64,000 nt of DNA from CAXBNB01 sp040222275 (GTDB lineage: Bacteria; Bacteroidota; Bacteroidia; Cytophagales; Cyclobacteriaceae): positions 124,001-188,000 of the forward strand of contig JAVKDJ010000094.1 in assembly GCA_040222275.1 (NCBI GenBank), read 5' to 3'. Below are positions 28,101 to 36,168 of this stretch, piece by piece. A program made the position numbers and the translations under genes. Under the pieces are notes generated by a model. That model searched no databases, was not told where the DNA came from, and saw only the letters and a program-made list of their open reading frames with translations. The stretch's first letter is position 1; every line of letters begins with the position of its first letter.

Positions 28101-28294
28101 CTGGCTGCTTCAAGGGCAGCAAAATAGCCAGACAGCCCCGCACCGTTTATTATCACGTCATATTTATCAATAGATGGTGTATCGGAAAATTGTTCGTTTA
28201 TTTCCTTCTGCATTTGGTAATTGATAAATCCCGGTGATACCAATACTGCGCCTGTGGCCGGGACAGTCAGGTTTAAAAATTCTCTTCTTTTCAT
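25133..28294 (-). CDS. Exported tandem FAD-dependent oxidoreductase
   Basis: A 1053-residue flavoprotein with two FAD_oxidored-type (PF12831-like) Rossmann units. The first begins at about residue 46 (VIINGAGLSGYFAALEAARQ), the second at about 403 (CQVVVAGGGTSGAMAAMG). The second keeps the family continuation DLGGTKTMGGVMGYYHG, ATGDGDLAAFAGA, RESRRIEGLYT and LISGRGISQTHNALQFTRM. The N-terminal MKRREFLNLTVPATG is a twin-arginine-like signal, so the protein is probably exported folded with its cofactor. The C-terminal 300 residues are helical and HEAT-like. The first unit seems shortened. Chemistry is unknown; oxidation or reduction of a sugar or sugar acid is inferred from the locus. It follows susD2 after a hairpin and a 200-bp spacer. 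Confidence 0.87.
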   Translation of the reverse strand: MKRREFLNLTVPATGAVLVSPGFINYQMQKEINEQFSDTPSIDKYDVIINGAGLSGYFAALEAARQGRSVLLVEKRTTPGYEITAKQKLWIGTEGFDLMDSHLKRLLFPEGEKDEIINTGGSGINGSQFGDELSLFAGSIKKGMLRNLLQEQVHVLLMTDVCGILSDGESVNGVLLACKHGLYTVNCNSFVDCSDNVVFSRNLTGTPYYIEKAGFVMEVLGSNSPQKKEVNVPEGFGLCDQKIQIHRGKHLADQVFVEYDFPVDSQNIEEIEHQSRIIAAKISKNFAGVDHSLIKAKVENFALESTIVLKDKSLPDNLLKGYFLLTNDPSNLTCGKLVKIEKDARKFVSDMGIPKVNSTPKELLVAGNKIPIDQLKFSDPNEPGLSIPLKKCDFRWKKWTNNRQKCQVVVAGGGTSGAMAAMGSVEKSANTIVVDYFNDLGGTKTMGGVMGYYHGYKENVFFKKQDQMATQVAYDHSMNSNVGRRFFHLQEVLKDGGRFLPGAIMCGTLVNQKKVEGILICRNGKLELIEANITIDATGDGDLAAFAGASFNHGDSRTGMTQDYSQWDQKGGAKEFPSATGRDYDIIDNTKISELQRGLFLSHYYAHFYDFYPMLTVRESRRIEGLYTPDLIDSSEGTHFKDMMSLASSDFDPHAIGSSEYSKCGFLLPHSNVVVVEIPYRSIVPKGLDGMLISGRGISQTHNALQFTRMSADLAVLGYLTGQVAADQVWNKIEPKDYDISRIQKEWQTLGYLTEEFMSKQPGNLNNEDSEVNRRVNLLSQGQPEYLYECVKLPRSKAVPILKAYFRKPDANKLLLAKALAWFGEQEGNDLIIGELEKMYVQELEEGYPNGYVDTYDDIRGREKNMLIGLFWRINQNIGLLAMAKNTQCKFLIKRILENTESGGGLVERENQYFNGRIDLKIIPYFNRIMGLCFYVERVPDPIFVSGFRNLLKDKNIGGFVTDKYHDTRWRVYGGGLELNIGAALSRCGAKEGYGLLLSYLDDIHYNFKNFARQELSALTNKDYSFDTSAWKKYLAKMNYPRPVVKLEKEVEV

Positions 28295-28456
28295 TTTATA
28301 CTTTGTTCAATGATTAAATGGAAGCTTTTATGGATCGTTTTCTATCTCTCATAAGCCCGTTGTTGCCGAAATACTGATGAATCCAAAGTGGTAGAAACAA
28401 AACCATGACATTTTTATAACAAATGATGGGGTTAATATCAGTAAAATCACTTCTAG

Positions 28457-28488
28457 CACCTGGCTGAAGAACTCCCAACAGCCAGGTG
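28457..28488 (-). terminator. Hairpin directly after susD2
   Basis: Perfect 10-bp arms CACCTGGCTG (28457-28466) and CAGCCAGGTG (28479-28488) with a 12-base loop, 7 bp past the susD2 stop. No strong U-run follows, so partial termination or mRNA-end protection is as likely as full termination. Confidence 0.65.
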
Positions 28489-28495
28489 TAAATAT

Positions 28496-30175
28496 TCAAT
28501 AAACCGGGTTTTGCCCGAGGTTGGAATTTATATCTCTTTCCTTTTGTGGTATTGGCCAGAGATAATCCTTTACAGGATTAAAAAACCTGGTATCAAACTG
28601 TCTCAGCTTATCTCCATAGGCATCATAGTGCGGCACATCATTTTCATCAAAAGTTGGAATAAATGACGATTCATAATCTCTCAAAGGTCTACCGTATAAT
28701 ACACCAGGCATTACATCTTCTGCTAGTTTCCACCGTCTTAGGTCAAAAAACCTTAAACCCTCAAAAGCAAATTCTACTTTTCTTTCCTGGCGAATTATTC
28801 TCCTCAATTCTTCCGGAGATTTTCCATTCGCAATTTCTGGCATTCCCGCTCGCTTCCGAACATCATTTACTGCCGAATATACCGTTTCATCGATTTCTCC
28901 TTTTTCAACTTTAGCCTCGGCATACATCAACAATACTTCGGCATACCGTACCAACATAATATTCAACTCTGACTGTCTTCTAAATTCCCTGTCTTCGTCC
29001 GAAACATATTTACGGTACTGGTACCCAGAGAAAGTAGCGTATGCATGCGTAACCTCGAGATTCGTTACTCTTCTTGGAGGATCGGTATTATAATCCCAAC
29101 AGGTAAGGCTATCAGGGTGGGTCTCAAATTGGTAACCTAAAAATATAGATCCGGGCACCACGCATGTGGCATGAAGACGCGGATCCCTGTTTTCAAACGG
29201 CTTGGTAGGATCATATAGAGGAGATTGGTCTATCCTTAACCCATCAATACTTTGATATGAGTCGATTAATGCCTGAGTTGGGATTTTTGTAGCAAAACCG
29301 CTTCCCAGCCTTCCCCTTACATGTACAGGTGTTTCATGAGTTTTTTGATTGGCACGACTAAAGTGGATCGTCAACACCTCCTCGTTGTTGTTCTGAGCTG
29401 CGTAAGTAAAAAGTTCTTCATAATCTGGATACAAGCTATAGATATCCATGTCTATCACATTTTTGGCAGCCGCCATTGCCTTATCCCAATCTTCATTAAA
29501 GAGTGCCTCCCTGGCCTTTATCGCCAGGGCAGCTCCTTTCGTTATCTTTCCTCTTTCCGTTTCGGGGTATGCTTCAGGTAAAACTGCAGCCGCAGCATCT
29601 AACTCTTCAATGATAAAATTGTGGATTTCAGATTTTGAAGTTCGTGGCAACTCTGCATTGAATATATCCAGTGGTTCTATAGTAAATGGAACATCACCAT
29701 ACAAAGCTGTCAAATAGTGATACCAGTATGCTCGAAAAAACCTGGCTTCCGCTTCAATATTGGCATAAACACCAGGATCAGTTACATCTTTTGCCTTTTC
29801 CATATTGGCCAACAAACGATTTGCCTGTCCAATAGTCTGATAGGCACTTTTCCATGTCCCTTCAATAAGTGTTTGCTCATTAGGAGTAATAAGTCCCTGA
29901 CTTAGCAGTTTCCAGGCACTCAAGTTTCTATCCCAGGTAATATCAGAAACCAAATCCAACAAAAACTGAAAAGGTAAATGGGTCGCAGATCTGTCTGTGA
30001 AATACAAACTTGTATAAAGTGCATTCACAGAAAGCTGCAATTCCGTTTGTGTGCTCCAAAAAGTAGCATCCGATGGTTGATCCAGAGGAAATTTATCCAA
30101 ATAATCGTCAGAACAATTGGATAGTAAAAAAATGGAGATCAGAGCCAGAAATGTTAAATATATCTTAGTTTTCAT
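28496..30175 (-). CDS. SusD/RagB-family glycan-binding lipoprotein (susD2)
   Basis: Surface lipoprotein partner of SusC2. The signal ends in IFLLSNC, with the lipid Cys at residue 21, then SDDYLDKFPLDQPSDATFW. The N-domain has FFRAYWYHYLTALYGDVPFT. The SusD/RagB C-domain has ERKVEFAFEGLRFFDLRRW and ends in DYLWPIPQKERDINSNLGQN. Length 559 aa is normal. The first residues (MKTKIY) and general layout resemble SusD1 more than SusD3 or SusD4. It starts 11 bp after susC2. Confidence 0.96.
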   Translation of the reverse strand: MKTKIYLTFLALISIFLLSNCSDDYLDKFPLDQPSDATFWSTQTELQLSVNALYTSLYFTDRSATHLPFQFLLDLVSDITWDRNLSAWKLLSQGLITPNEQTLIEGTWKSAYQTIGQANRLLANMEKAKDVTDPGVYANIEAEARFFRAYWYHYLTALYGDVPFTIEPLDIFNAELPRTSKSEIHNFIIEELDAAAAVLPEAYPETERGKITKGAALAIKAREALFNEDWDKAMAAAKNVIDMDIYSLYPDYEELFTYAAQNNNEEVLTIHFSRANQKTHETPVHVRGRLGSGFATKIPTQALIDSYQSIDGLRIDQSPLYDPTKPFENRDPRLHATCVVPGSIFLGYQFETHPDSLTCWDYNTDPPRRVTNLEVTHAYATFSGYQYRKYVSDEDREFRRQSELNIMLVRYAEVLLMYAEAKVEKGEIDETVYSAVNDVRKRAGMPEIANGKSPEELRRIIRQERKVEFAFEGLRFFDLRRWKLAEDVMPGVLYGRPLRDYESSFIPTFDENDVPHYDAYGDKLRQFDTRFFNPVKDYLWPIPQKERDINSNLGQNPVY

Positions 30176-30186
30176 GATTCGTCAGT

Positions 30187-33100
30187 TTAAAAAGTAGTTT
30201 CAATCCCAAATACAAATACCTTGACCATTGGATAAAACTCCCCTCCACCAACTGGGGATTCCGGATCAAAACTGTTATAAAAATCATCGATGGTAAACAG
30301 ATTCTGTGCGCTGACAAAGAACCTACATTTATTGATTGATACTTTATCTATGACCTTTCTTGGCAAGGAATACCCTATTTGCAGGTTTTTCATTCGAAAA
30401 TATGCAGCACTCCTGACCCAGTAGGAAGAAACCTGCTCATTGTTTGGAAAATTGAAGGTCAATCGAGGGTATGGTGCATTGGGATTGTTTTCAGACCAAT
30501 GGTCTTTGTGCCATTCTTGTGCAGTACCACCTAAATAAAATGCCTGGGTAGCAAAATTGTCAAGGTAACCGTCCACCTTGCCTACACCTTGAAAAAACAT
30601 TCCCAAATCCAGACCTTTGTACTGGAAATTTAGATTCAAACCATAAGTATACCTTGGAATGGTACTTCCCATCACAACCCTATCCGATGCATTGACAATA
30701 CCATCCGGCTCATCGACTAATCCATCACCGTCAACATCTACACTTTGGTCTACATAACGAATGTCACCTGGGCTAACAGGGCCAAATTGGCTTGCATGCG
30801 AATCCACTTCCGATTGATTTTGAAATAATCCGGAAGATTGGAGACCGTAAAGAGCATCGATTGGTTGTCCTTCAAAATGAGCAGTGCGCTCGAAAATATA
30901 GGGCCCGGTACCAACCAAATCCACAACTTCGTTTTTGACATCAGATAAATTAGCCCCAATACTATAATTCAATTCCCCAACATTGTCATCAAACTGCACC
31001 CTAAAGTCCCATCCTTTGTTCCTGACTTTTCCTGCATTCTGGTATGGGGCACTCAATCCAGCGATTTGTGGAACGGGAAGCCGCAGTAAAATATCGTAAG
31101 TGTTTTTTATATAATAATCAGCGGTGATACTGAATTTTCCCATGCCCGCATCAAGGCCAACATTTACCATTTCGGTGGTTTCCCAGGAAATTTGGGGATT
31201 GGCTGCATTGAGCAAACCAGCACCCAAAGCAGGCGAATCATTACCGAAAACATAATCCAGACCAGTTGAAACACCGGACGCAAAGGGGTAATTTCCAATT
31301 GACTGATTGCCCAGACGTCCCCAAGAAGCCCTTAATTTTAGATTATATAACCATGTGCTGGAAACATCCGACATAAAAGCTTCTTCTGATATCCTCCATC
31401 CTGCCGAAAAAGAAGGAAACAACCCGTATTTGTATCCTTCGGCAAATCTGGAAGAACCATCGATACGAACATTGGCTTCAAAAAGGTATTTTTCCTTAAA
31501 ATTATAGTTTACCCTACTGAAATAAGACATCAAAGCCCATTCAGCTGCCGATCCATTTGCAGTTTGGTTTGCAGTGGATCCTACATTTAGTACTTCATAA
31601 TTTTCCAACGGATATTGGTCCCTGAACCCCCTGATCCATTCGCTTTTATAGTCTATAGCTTCCCAACCCAACAAAAAGGCCAATGAATGATCTCGAATAC
31701 TTTTGTCATACGACACAAGGGCCTTGTAATTGTTCGAATTCGTTTTTGTGTATTGCTCCGTTAATTGCGCCTTATAAGGTGATGGATTGATGACAAACCC
31801 ATCGGGATAAAATAAGTTGACATGTTTTCTAAATGACTTATAATGTCTGTATGATTTGTTTGGAGCATATTGAATGCCCACGTTTAATCCTTCGAAGGGC
31901 TGCCAATCCATTTTCATATTTACAACAAGGTCATCTGTATTGTCATAACTCTTGCCTCCATCAACCATTGTTGCCCAACCATTATTACCATCCCAGCCAA
32001 TCCCCCATGAACCATCTTCATTTAGTCCAGCCAAATTATGAGGGTAACGCGCCAGCCAGTGCCAGCTTTGGGGAGGTTCCTCGTTACCTTCCGTTTTACC
32101 TAGCATGTCCAACTTGAATTGTATGTTTTCTTTCAGTTTGATATCTGTATTTATCCGATAATTGACCCTCTGATAGTCTGAGTGCATAATACCGTCCTGA
32201 TCCAAAAAAGATATCGATCCCAATAGGCTAATTTTGTCTCCACCACTATTGATGCTCACGTATTGATTTTGCTGAAAAGCTCTATCCTTGAGCATAACAT
32301 CATGCCAATTGGTCTCCGGATAATCATCAGAAGGTGAACTGGCTTTGTACTCATCTATATACTGCTGGGTAAAAGGTTCTGACTGGCCTACATTTCTGCT
32401 CGCCTCATTGATCATGACCATATGATCATACCCACTTACTTTTTGCATTAGTTCTGTTGGTTGCTGCCAGCCAACTGAGGCCCTATAGTTTATAGAAAAC
32501 TGGTTGGTCTTGGCCCTCTTGGTGGTCACCAACACAACCCCATTGGCAGCACGTGAACCATAAATGGCAGCAGACGCCGCATCTTTCAAAACAGATATAC
32601 TCTCGATTTCATTCACATCCACATCGTTGAGATTGAATGGAATTCCATCGACCAGCACCAGTGGATTAGAGTCCCCAATAGTTCCAATTCCTCTAATCCT
32701 AATTACCCCTCCGTCAGAACCTGGTTTTCCAGAATTCTGTGTAACAGTAACTCCAGGGGCCAGTCCCTGAAGGGCCATGGAAGCCTGCCCTACAGGCCTT
32801 GATACTATATCTTCCTCGCTCACCGATTCAACCGACCCTGTCAGATTAACCTTTTTTTGAACTCCATACCCTACAACCACTACCTCTTCCAACTGCTCTG
32901 CATCCAATTCCATCTGTAGGTCGATAGTTGACCTGCCGGCAATAGCCACTTCCATGGTTTTGTAACCGACAAATGACACCACCAGGGTAGCAGCCTCATC
33001 CAGACCCAGTTTGAAATTCCCATCCAAATCTGTAGTGGTGCCGTTGCTAGTACCTTTTTCTATCACCGAGGCGCCTGGTAACCCTTCGCCGTTTTCATCG

Positions 33101-33522
33101 GTGATTTTGCCGGTAATATCTACATCGGCCAATTCCACGACCCGATTTTGGTCATTGAGGTTTTCGAAGAGCTGCACAGCAATTGTTTTGTTCACCCTCC
33201 TAAACTGTAGTTTTTTTTCAACCGACAGGTCTTTGAGGATGCCTTCCAGGGATTGGTTGTTGGCCGTAAGTGAAACACCTTTGATCTTCCCGATTTTTCG
33301 TTCCTCGTACAGGAACCTGAAGCCCGTTTTTTCATTCAGTGAAGTAAATACTTCATCCAAACTAGCATCCTGCCAGGACACAGTCAAGTAGATGTCGCTC
33401 ATGTGTTGCGCCCGGCTACCGGTATTCGCCAAAAGCATAGCACCTAGCAAACATTGTAACTGAACCACTATGAAAGCAACCCGACTCACTAATAGAATTT
33501 TTTTTTGTAAATTTGTATTCAT
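30187..33522 (-). CDS. SusC-family TonB-dependent transporter with STN domain (susC2)
   Basis: Outer-membrane glycan importer of locus D. After the signal peptide comes an STN domain (DIYLTVSWQDASLDEVFTSL), which links it to FecR2. Then come the carboxypeptidase-D-like Ig domain (ITGKITDENGEGLPGAS), the box EEVVVVGYGVQKK, the plug (RIRGIGTIGDSNPLVLVDG; SVLKDAASAAIYG) and a barrel with SuperSusC features to the C-terminal Phe. Length 1111 aa is normal. The block coding for the Ig domain is nearly identical at DNA level to that of susC3 (compare 33011-33120 with 42214-42330), while the barrels are much more different. Confidence 0.97.
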   Translation of the reverse strand: MNTNLQKKILLVSRVAFIVVQLQCLLGAMLLANTGSRAQHMSDIYLTVSWQDASLDEVFTSLNEKTGFRFLYEERKIGKIKGVSLTANNQSLEGILKDLSVEKKLQFRRVNKTIAVQLFENLNDQNRVVELADVDITGKITDENGEGLPGASVIEKGTSNGTTTDLDGNFKLGLDEAATLVVSFVGYKTMEVAIAGRSTIDLQMELDAEQLEEVVVVGYGVQKKVNLTGSVESVSEEDIVSRPVGQASMALQGLAPGVTVTQNSGKPGSDGGVIRIRGIGTIGDSNPLVLVDGIPFNLNDVDVNEIESISVLKDAASAAIYGSRAANGVVLVTTKRAKTNQFSINYRASVGWQQPTELMQKVSGYDHMVMINEASRNVGQSEPFTQQYIDEYKASSPSDDYPETNWHDVMLKDRAFQQNQYVSINSGGDKISLLGSISFLDQDGIMHSDYQRVNYRINTDIKLKENIQFKLDMLGKTEGNEEPPQSWHWLARYPHNLAGLNEDGSWGIGWDGNNGWATMVDGGKSYDNTDDLVVNMKMDWQPFEGLNVGIQYAPNKSYRHYKSFRKHVNLFYPDGFVINPSPYKAQLTEQYTKTNSNNYKALVSYDKSIRDHSLAFLLGWEAIDYKSEWIRGFRDQYPLENYEVLNVGSTANQTANGSAAEWALMSYFSRVNYNFKEKYLFEANVRIDGSSRFAEGYKYGLFPSFSAGWRISEEAFMSDVSSTWLYNLKLRASWGRLGNQSIGNYPFASGVSTGLDYVFGNDSPALGAGLLNAANPQISWETTEMVNVGLDAGMGKFSITADYYIKNTYDILLRLPVPQIAGLSAPYQNAGKVRNKGWDFRVQFDDNVGELNYSIGANLSDVKNEVVDLVGTGPYIFERTAHFEGQPIDALYGLQSSGLFQNQSEVDSHASQFGPVSPGDIRYVDQSVDVDGDGLVDEPDGIVNASDRVVMGSTIPRYTYGLNLNFQYKGLDLGMFFQGVGKVDGYLDNFATQAFYLGGTAQEWHKDHWSENNPNAPYPRLTFNFPNNEQVSSYWVRSAAYFRMKNLQIGYSLPRKVIDKVSINKCRFFVSAQNLFTIDDFYNSFDPESPVGGGEFYPMVKVFVFGIETTF

Positions 33523-33564
33523 CGTAATAAGTTTTTGATAGTATTTATTGAAAGCTTATTTGTC

Positions 33565-33621
33565 TAATGCTTCGAGGATATTGGAATGGTCGCCAAACTG
33601 GTCCAATGATTCGAAGCATTA
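33565..33621 (-). terminator. Hairpin between fecR2 and susC2
   Basis: Perfect 11-bp arms TAATGCTTCGA (33565-33575) and TCGAAGCATTA (33611-33621), with an inner TTGGA/TCCAA pairing and CTTTTTT following on the plus strand. It lies about 68 bp past the fecR2 stop and is the strongest of the four fecR-susC hairpins. Confidence 0.7.
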
Positions 33622-33688
33622 CTTTTTTAGCCTGAATCAAAAAAAGTCCATCTCTTTCTGGTCTTCATATTAACAGAGTTTAAGTTTA

Positions 33689-34702
33689 TTATTTGGTAAC
33701 TGTTACTTTCTTCCCTGATCGCTCAAAGTGAAATTTCCCACTATAACTGAGGGCTTCCAAGACTGCCTTTAGCGTTTCATTTTCAAAGCTCCCGGAATAG
33801 GATTTGGTCAGGTCCACACCATTGGCAATAGATATATCCACATCATACCATTTTTCCAGTTCGTTGAGAATATACCCGAGCGACTGGTCCTTGAATTCCA
33901 ACACCCATTCTTTCCAGGCAACAAACTCCCTTGGATCAAACCCCTCTTTAATGACAAGTTTCTCTTCGAGGTTAATTACCGACATTTGATTGGGCGTTAA
34001 GGTATGGTTAAAGGTAACTTTAGCCTGTAGATCGTTGTACACCTGGACTTTGCCTTCTATTACCCCCACTTTTATATTGTTCTCATCCGGATATGCCCTT
34101 ACATTGAATGTAGTGCCCAATACTTTTGTCCTGATAGAGTTGGATATTACAGTAAAGGGCCTGGATTCATCCCTTATCACATCGAAATATGCCTCTCCTA
34201 CCAGTCTGATTGTTCGATTATCTGCTGAAAACTTTTCCGGATATTCTATCTGGCTATTTGAGTTAAGGATGACCAGGGTCTGGTCTGGTAACCTTAGTTG
34301 GATTTTTTGCCCTCGCTGAGCATTCTTTGTGATTGTTCTGGCAACAGCCGGAAGCTCCTGAACTTCAGTACTTCCTGATTTTAGCAGCAAATATGAAATC
34401 AATAATATGCCCAGGCATGCTGCGGCCAAATACATAAAATTCTTCCATACAGCATGATTTTTTTTAAACGGTTGGTCAGGCCCTTTTTGGACCCTTTCCC
34501 AAATACTCTGTTCGAGCTCCTCAGAGTTGATAATTTTGCCAGTACCCGATTGTTCTTTCCAAAACCTGGATAGATATTCGAATTCCTTCTTGTTTTCTTC
34601 GGATTGATTGCACCACTCATCAAGCAAGTTTGAATCTTCCTGATTCATCCTTTCACTCAATCTGGATGCAATTAGCTCATCTATGTCTTTTTTTGTTTGC
34701 AT
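33689..34702 (-). CDS. FecR-family anti-sigma factor (fecR2)
   Basis: Membrane anti-sigma factor paired with sigma2. A cytoplasmic N-part (LSERMNQEDSNLLDEW) is followed by a membrane helix at about residues 87-107 (NFMYLAAACLGILLISYLLL). The FecR domain has LPDQTLVILNSNSQIEYPE, LVGEAYFDV and TKVLGTTFNVRAY; the DUF4974 tail has LEFKDQSLGYILNELEKWYD. The ATG at 34702 is clear. It lies 98 bp after sigma2, and the spacer carries an element that also precedes sigma2 (34722-34753 compared with 35467-35498). Confidence 0.95.
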   Translation of the reverse strand: MQTKKDIDELIASRLSERMNQEDSNLLDEWCNQSEENKKEFEYLSRFWKEQSGTGKIINSEELEQSIWERVQKGPDQPFKKNHAVWKNFMYLAAACLGILLISYLLLKSGSTEVQELPAVARTITKNAQRGQKIQLRLPDQTLVILNSNSQIEYPEKFSADNRTIRLVGEAYFDVIRDESRPFTVISNSIRTKVLGTTFNVRAYPDENNIKVGVIEGKVQVYNDLQAKVTFNHTLTPNQMSVINLEEKLVIKEGFDPREFVAWKEWVLEFKDQSLGYILNELEKWYDVDISIANGVDLTKSYSGSFENETLKAVLEALSYSGKFHFERSGKKVTVTK

Positions 34703-34721
34703 TTTTATACTCCTTCATAAG

Positions 34722-34753
34722 TAAAGACAATTGGTCTGGAAAAACTGCGTAAA
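34722..34753 (-). promoter_or_regulatory. Element upstream of fecR2 shared with sigma2 leader
   Basis: On the plus strand it begins TAAAGACAAT and ends in CGTAAA 26 bases from its start, with CTG and AAAA conserved between. The stretch at 35467-35498 aligns without gaps. It could be an autoregulatory site or promoter; no factor is known. Confidence 0.4.
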
Positions 34754-34800
34754 AAAAATCACTATATAAGAGCAACTCATTGTTCTGAACCACTACAAAA

Positions 34801-35400
34801 TCAACTGGAGGACTTTCTGGGCAACATATACCTCTGTTTACCCGACTTGTGGTTGAGGTATGCCCTAAGTGCCTGTCGTATTTCCCTTATGGAAAGGGTA
34901 ATGTGCGTTCCTACAGTCCTTTCCGAAATGTCCATCAGGTCAGCAATTTGCTTATATTTCAGCCTTTCGTCTTTGAATAACTTATAGATGATTTTTCGTT
35001 TTCGTGGCAGTTTTTCAACGGCTATCCTCAATACATCCCGTAATTCTTTTTCTACGAGCTTTTCATGAGGATCTATAAAATCACTGCTAAAAAACTCTTC
35101 ATCATTATCGACCACAACGATTTTATGGTGCTTCTCATGTTTGAGGTAGTTTAGGGCTTCATGTTTCACAGACATGAAAAGAAAATTCTCGACGCTTTCG
35201 ACACCATGTAGTTTTTTGGCATTGCGTATCAATTTGACCATAACATTCGATACCATGTCTTCGGCCTGGTCGTAATGCGGGGTGTAGAGAAGAGCAAATT
35301 GCAGGAGCTTCACATGGTACTGCTGAAAGAAAATAGAAAAGGCTTTTCTATCCCCATTTTCAGAAATCCTGCGAAACAACTCCTTTAAATCTTTTTTCAT
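34801..35400 (-). CDS. ECF sigma-70 factor (sigma2)
   Basis: FecI-like sigma factor of locus D, expected to drive susC2D2. Region 2 contains LLYTPHYDQAEDMVSNVMVK and SVENFLFMSVKHEALNYLK. Region 4 contains RLKYKQIADLMDISERTVGT followed by a basic tail. I chose ATG 35400 (MKKDLKELFRRIS), the usual first residues of the family; the longer reading to 35445 starts with GTG. Length 199 aa. Confidence 0.93.
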   Translation of the reverse strand: MKKDLKELFRRISENGDRKAFSIFFQQYHVKLLQFALLYTPHYDQAEDMVSNVMVKLIRNAKKLHGVESVENFLFMSVKHEALNYLKHEKHHKIVVVDNDEEFFSSDFIDPHEKLVEKELRDVLRIAVEKLPRKRKIIYKLFKDERLKYKQIADLMDISERTVGTHITLSIREIRQALRAYLNHKSGKQRYMLPRKSSS

Positions 35401-35466
35401 CTCGAACCAAATTCGGTTTCTAACGGCCATGCGTGCCCACGGCACCTAGATTCATCTACTTATCTA

Positions 35467-35498
35467 TAAAGACAATCGCCCTGAAAAATTTACGTAAA
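35467..35498 (-). promoter_or_regulatory. Element upstream of sigma2 shared with fecR2 leader
   Basis: This is the partner of 34722-34753: TAAAGACAAT, then CTG, AAAA and CGTAAA at the same spacing. It overlaps the perfect palindrome at 35484-35503. Position 67 bp before the sigma2 ATG would suit a promoter or operator. Confidence 0.4.
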
Positions 35499-35790
35499 TT
35501 TTTTATTCTTTTTGTATAATGTGCTTTGAATCGTGTTGATTGTTTCAAAACAAAAGGTGTGTAACTAGAATTGGTGAAATTGGATGTAAACATCTAAACC
35601 GATATTCGATGTGCTTATTGGGTTTGCCTGAACTTGGGAAAGATATGTAAACCGTCCAATTGGTATGATTAAGTTAGACAAAGCGGTGTGCATTCCGCTG
35701 CTCCAAGCCTGAATTTAAGATAACAACAAAACCGTGGGTGGTTTTGGGCAGGTTAACCTACCGCTTGGTTTCTTCAACTAAATCCCTATT

Positions 35791-35997
35791 TTGGGTTGAA
35801 CTTGCTTAATTATCATAAATCAGGTTACTTGGAGTAACCTGATTTATGCGTTCCTCCTAAAGCAAGCGCTTTGAAACGACAGGCATCCATTTGAAGAAAG
35901 GCCTTTTCTTCTAAAAGACATTAGTACATCTGAGGAAAATTGACCGATTTTCATGAACATTTTGGTTTTTTGAACGCCACGTTACCAGCCTACATTG
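35791..35997. repeat. Dispersed 210-bp repeat, copy 2
   Basis: Copy of 22267-22477. The perfect 33-bp palindrome (35815-35847) is kept; its arms are identical to copy 1 and the 3-base loop differs by one base. It lies about 170 bp downstream of the last gene of locus C, just as copy 1 lies downstream of locus D. Confidence 0.8.
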
Positions 35998-36168
35998 GTT
36001 GACTCCTTTCTTACACTTCTATTCAATGCATATCAGTTTTAAAAAACCTTTCATTACTAAGCTTCTTTCTCCAAATCCATATCGCTCCAACAACAACTAA
36101 CCTCCTTAATGTGTTCCAATAATTCCACCACTCATATCTTATATCAAAAAGGTGATGTGGTTGGTATT

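Larger units (their letters stand above)
35401..36168. other. Intergenic region between locus C and sigma2
   Basis: A stretch of 768 bp without a gene. It holds a shared element at 35467-35498, a perfect 20-bp palindrome centred on TACGTA (35484-35503) and repeat copy 2 (35791-35997). The rest is AT-rich with no recognised feature. Confidence 0.5.

Noticed and set aside
28314..28499. Minus-strand open frame of 61 codons after susD2
   Set aside because: It overlaps the susD2 end and runs through the hairpin; protein composition is not convincing.
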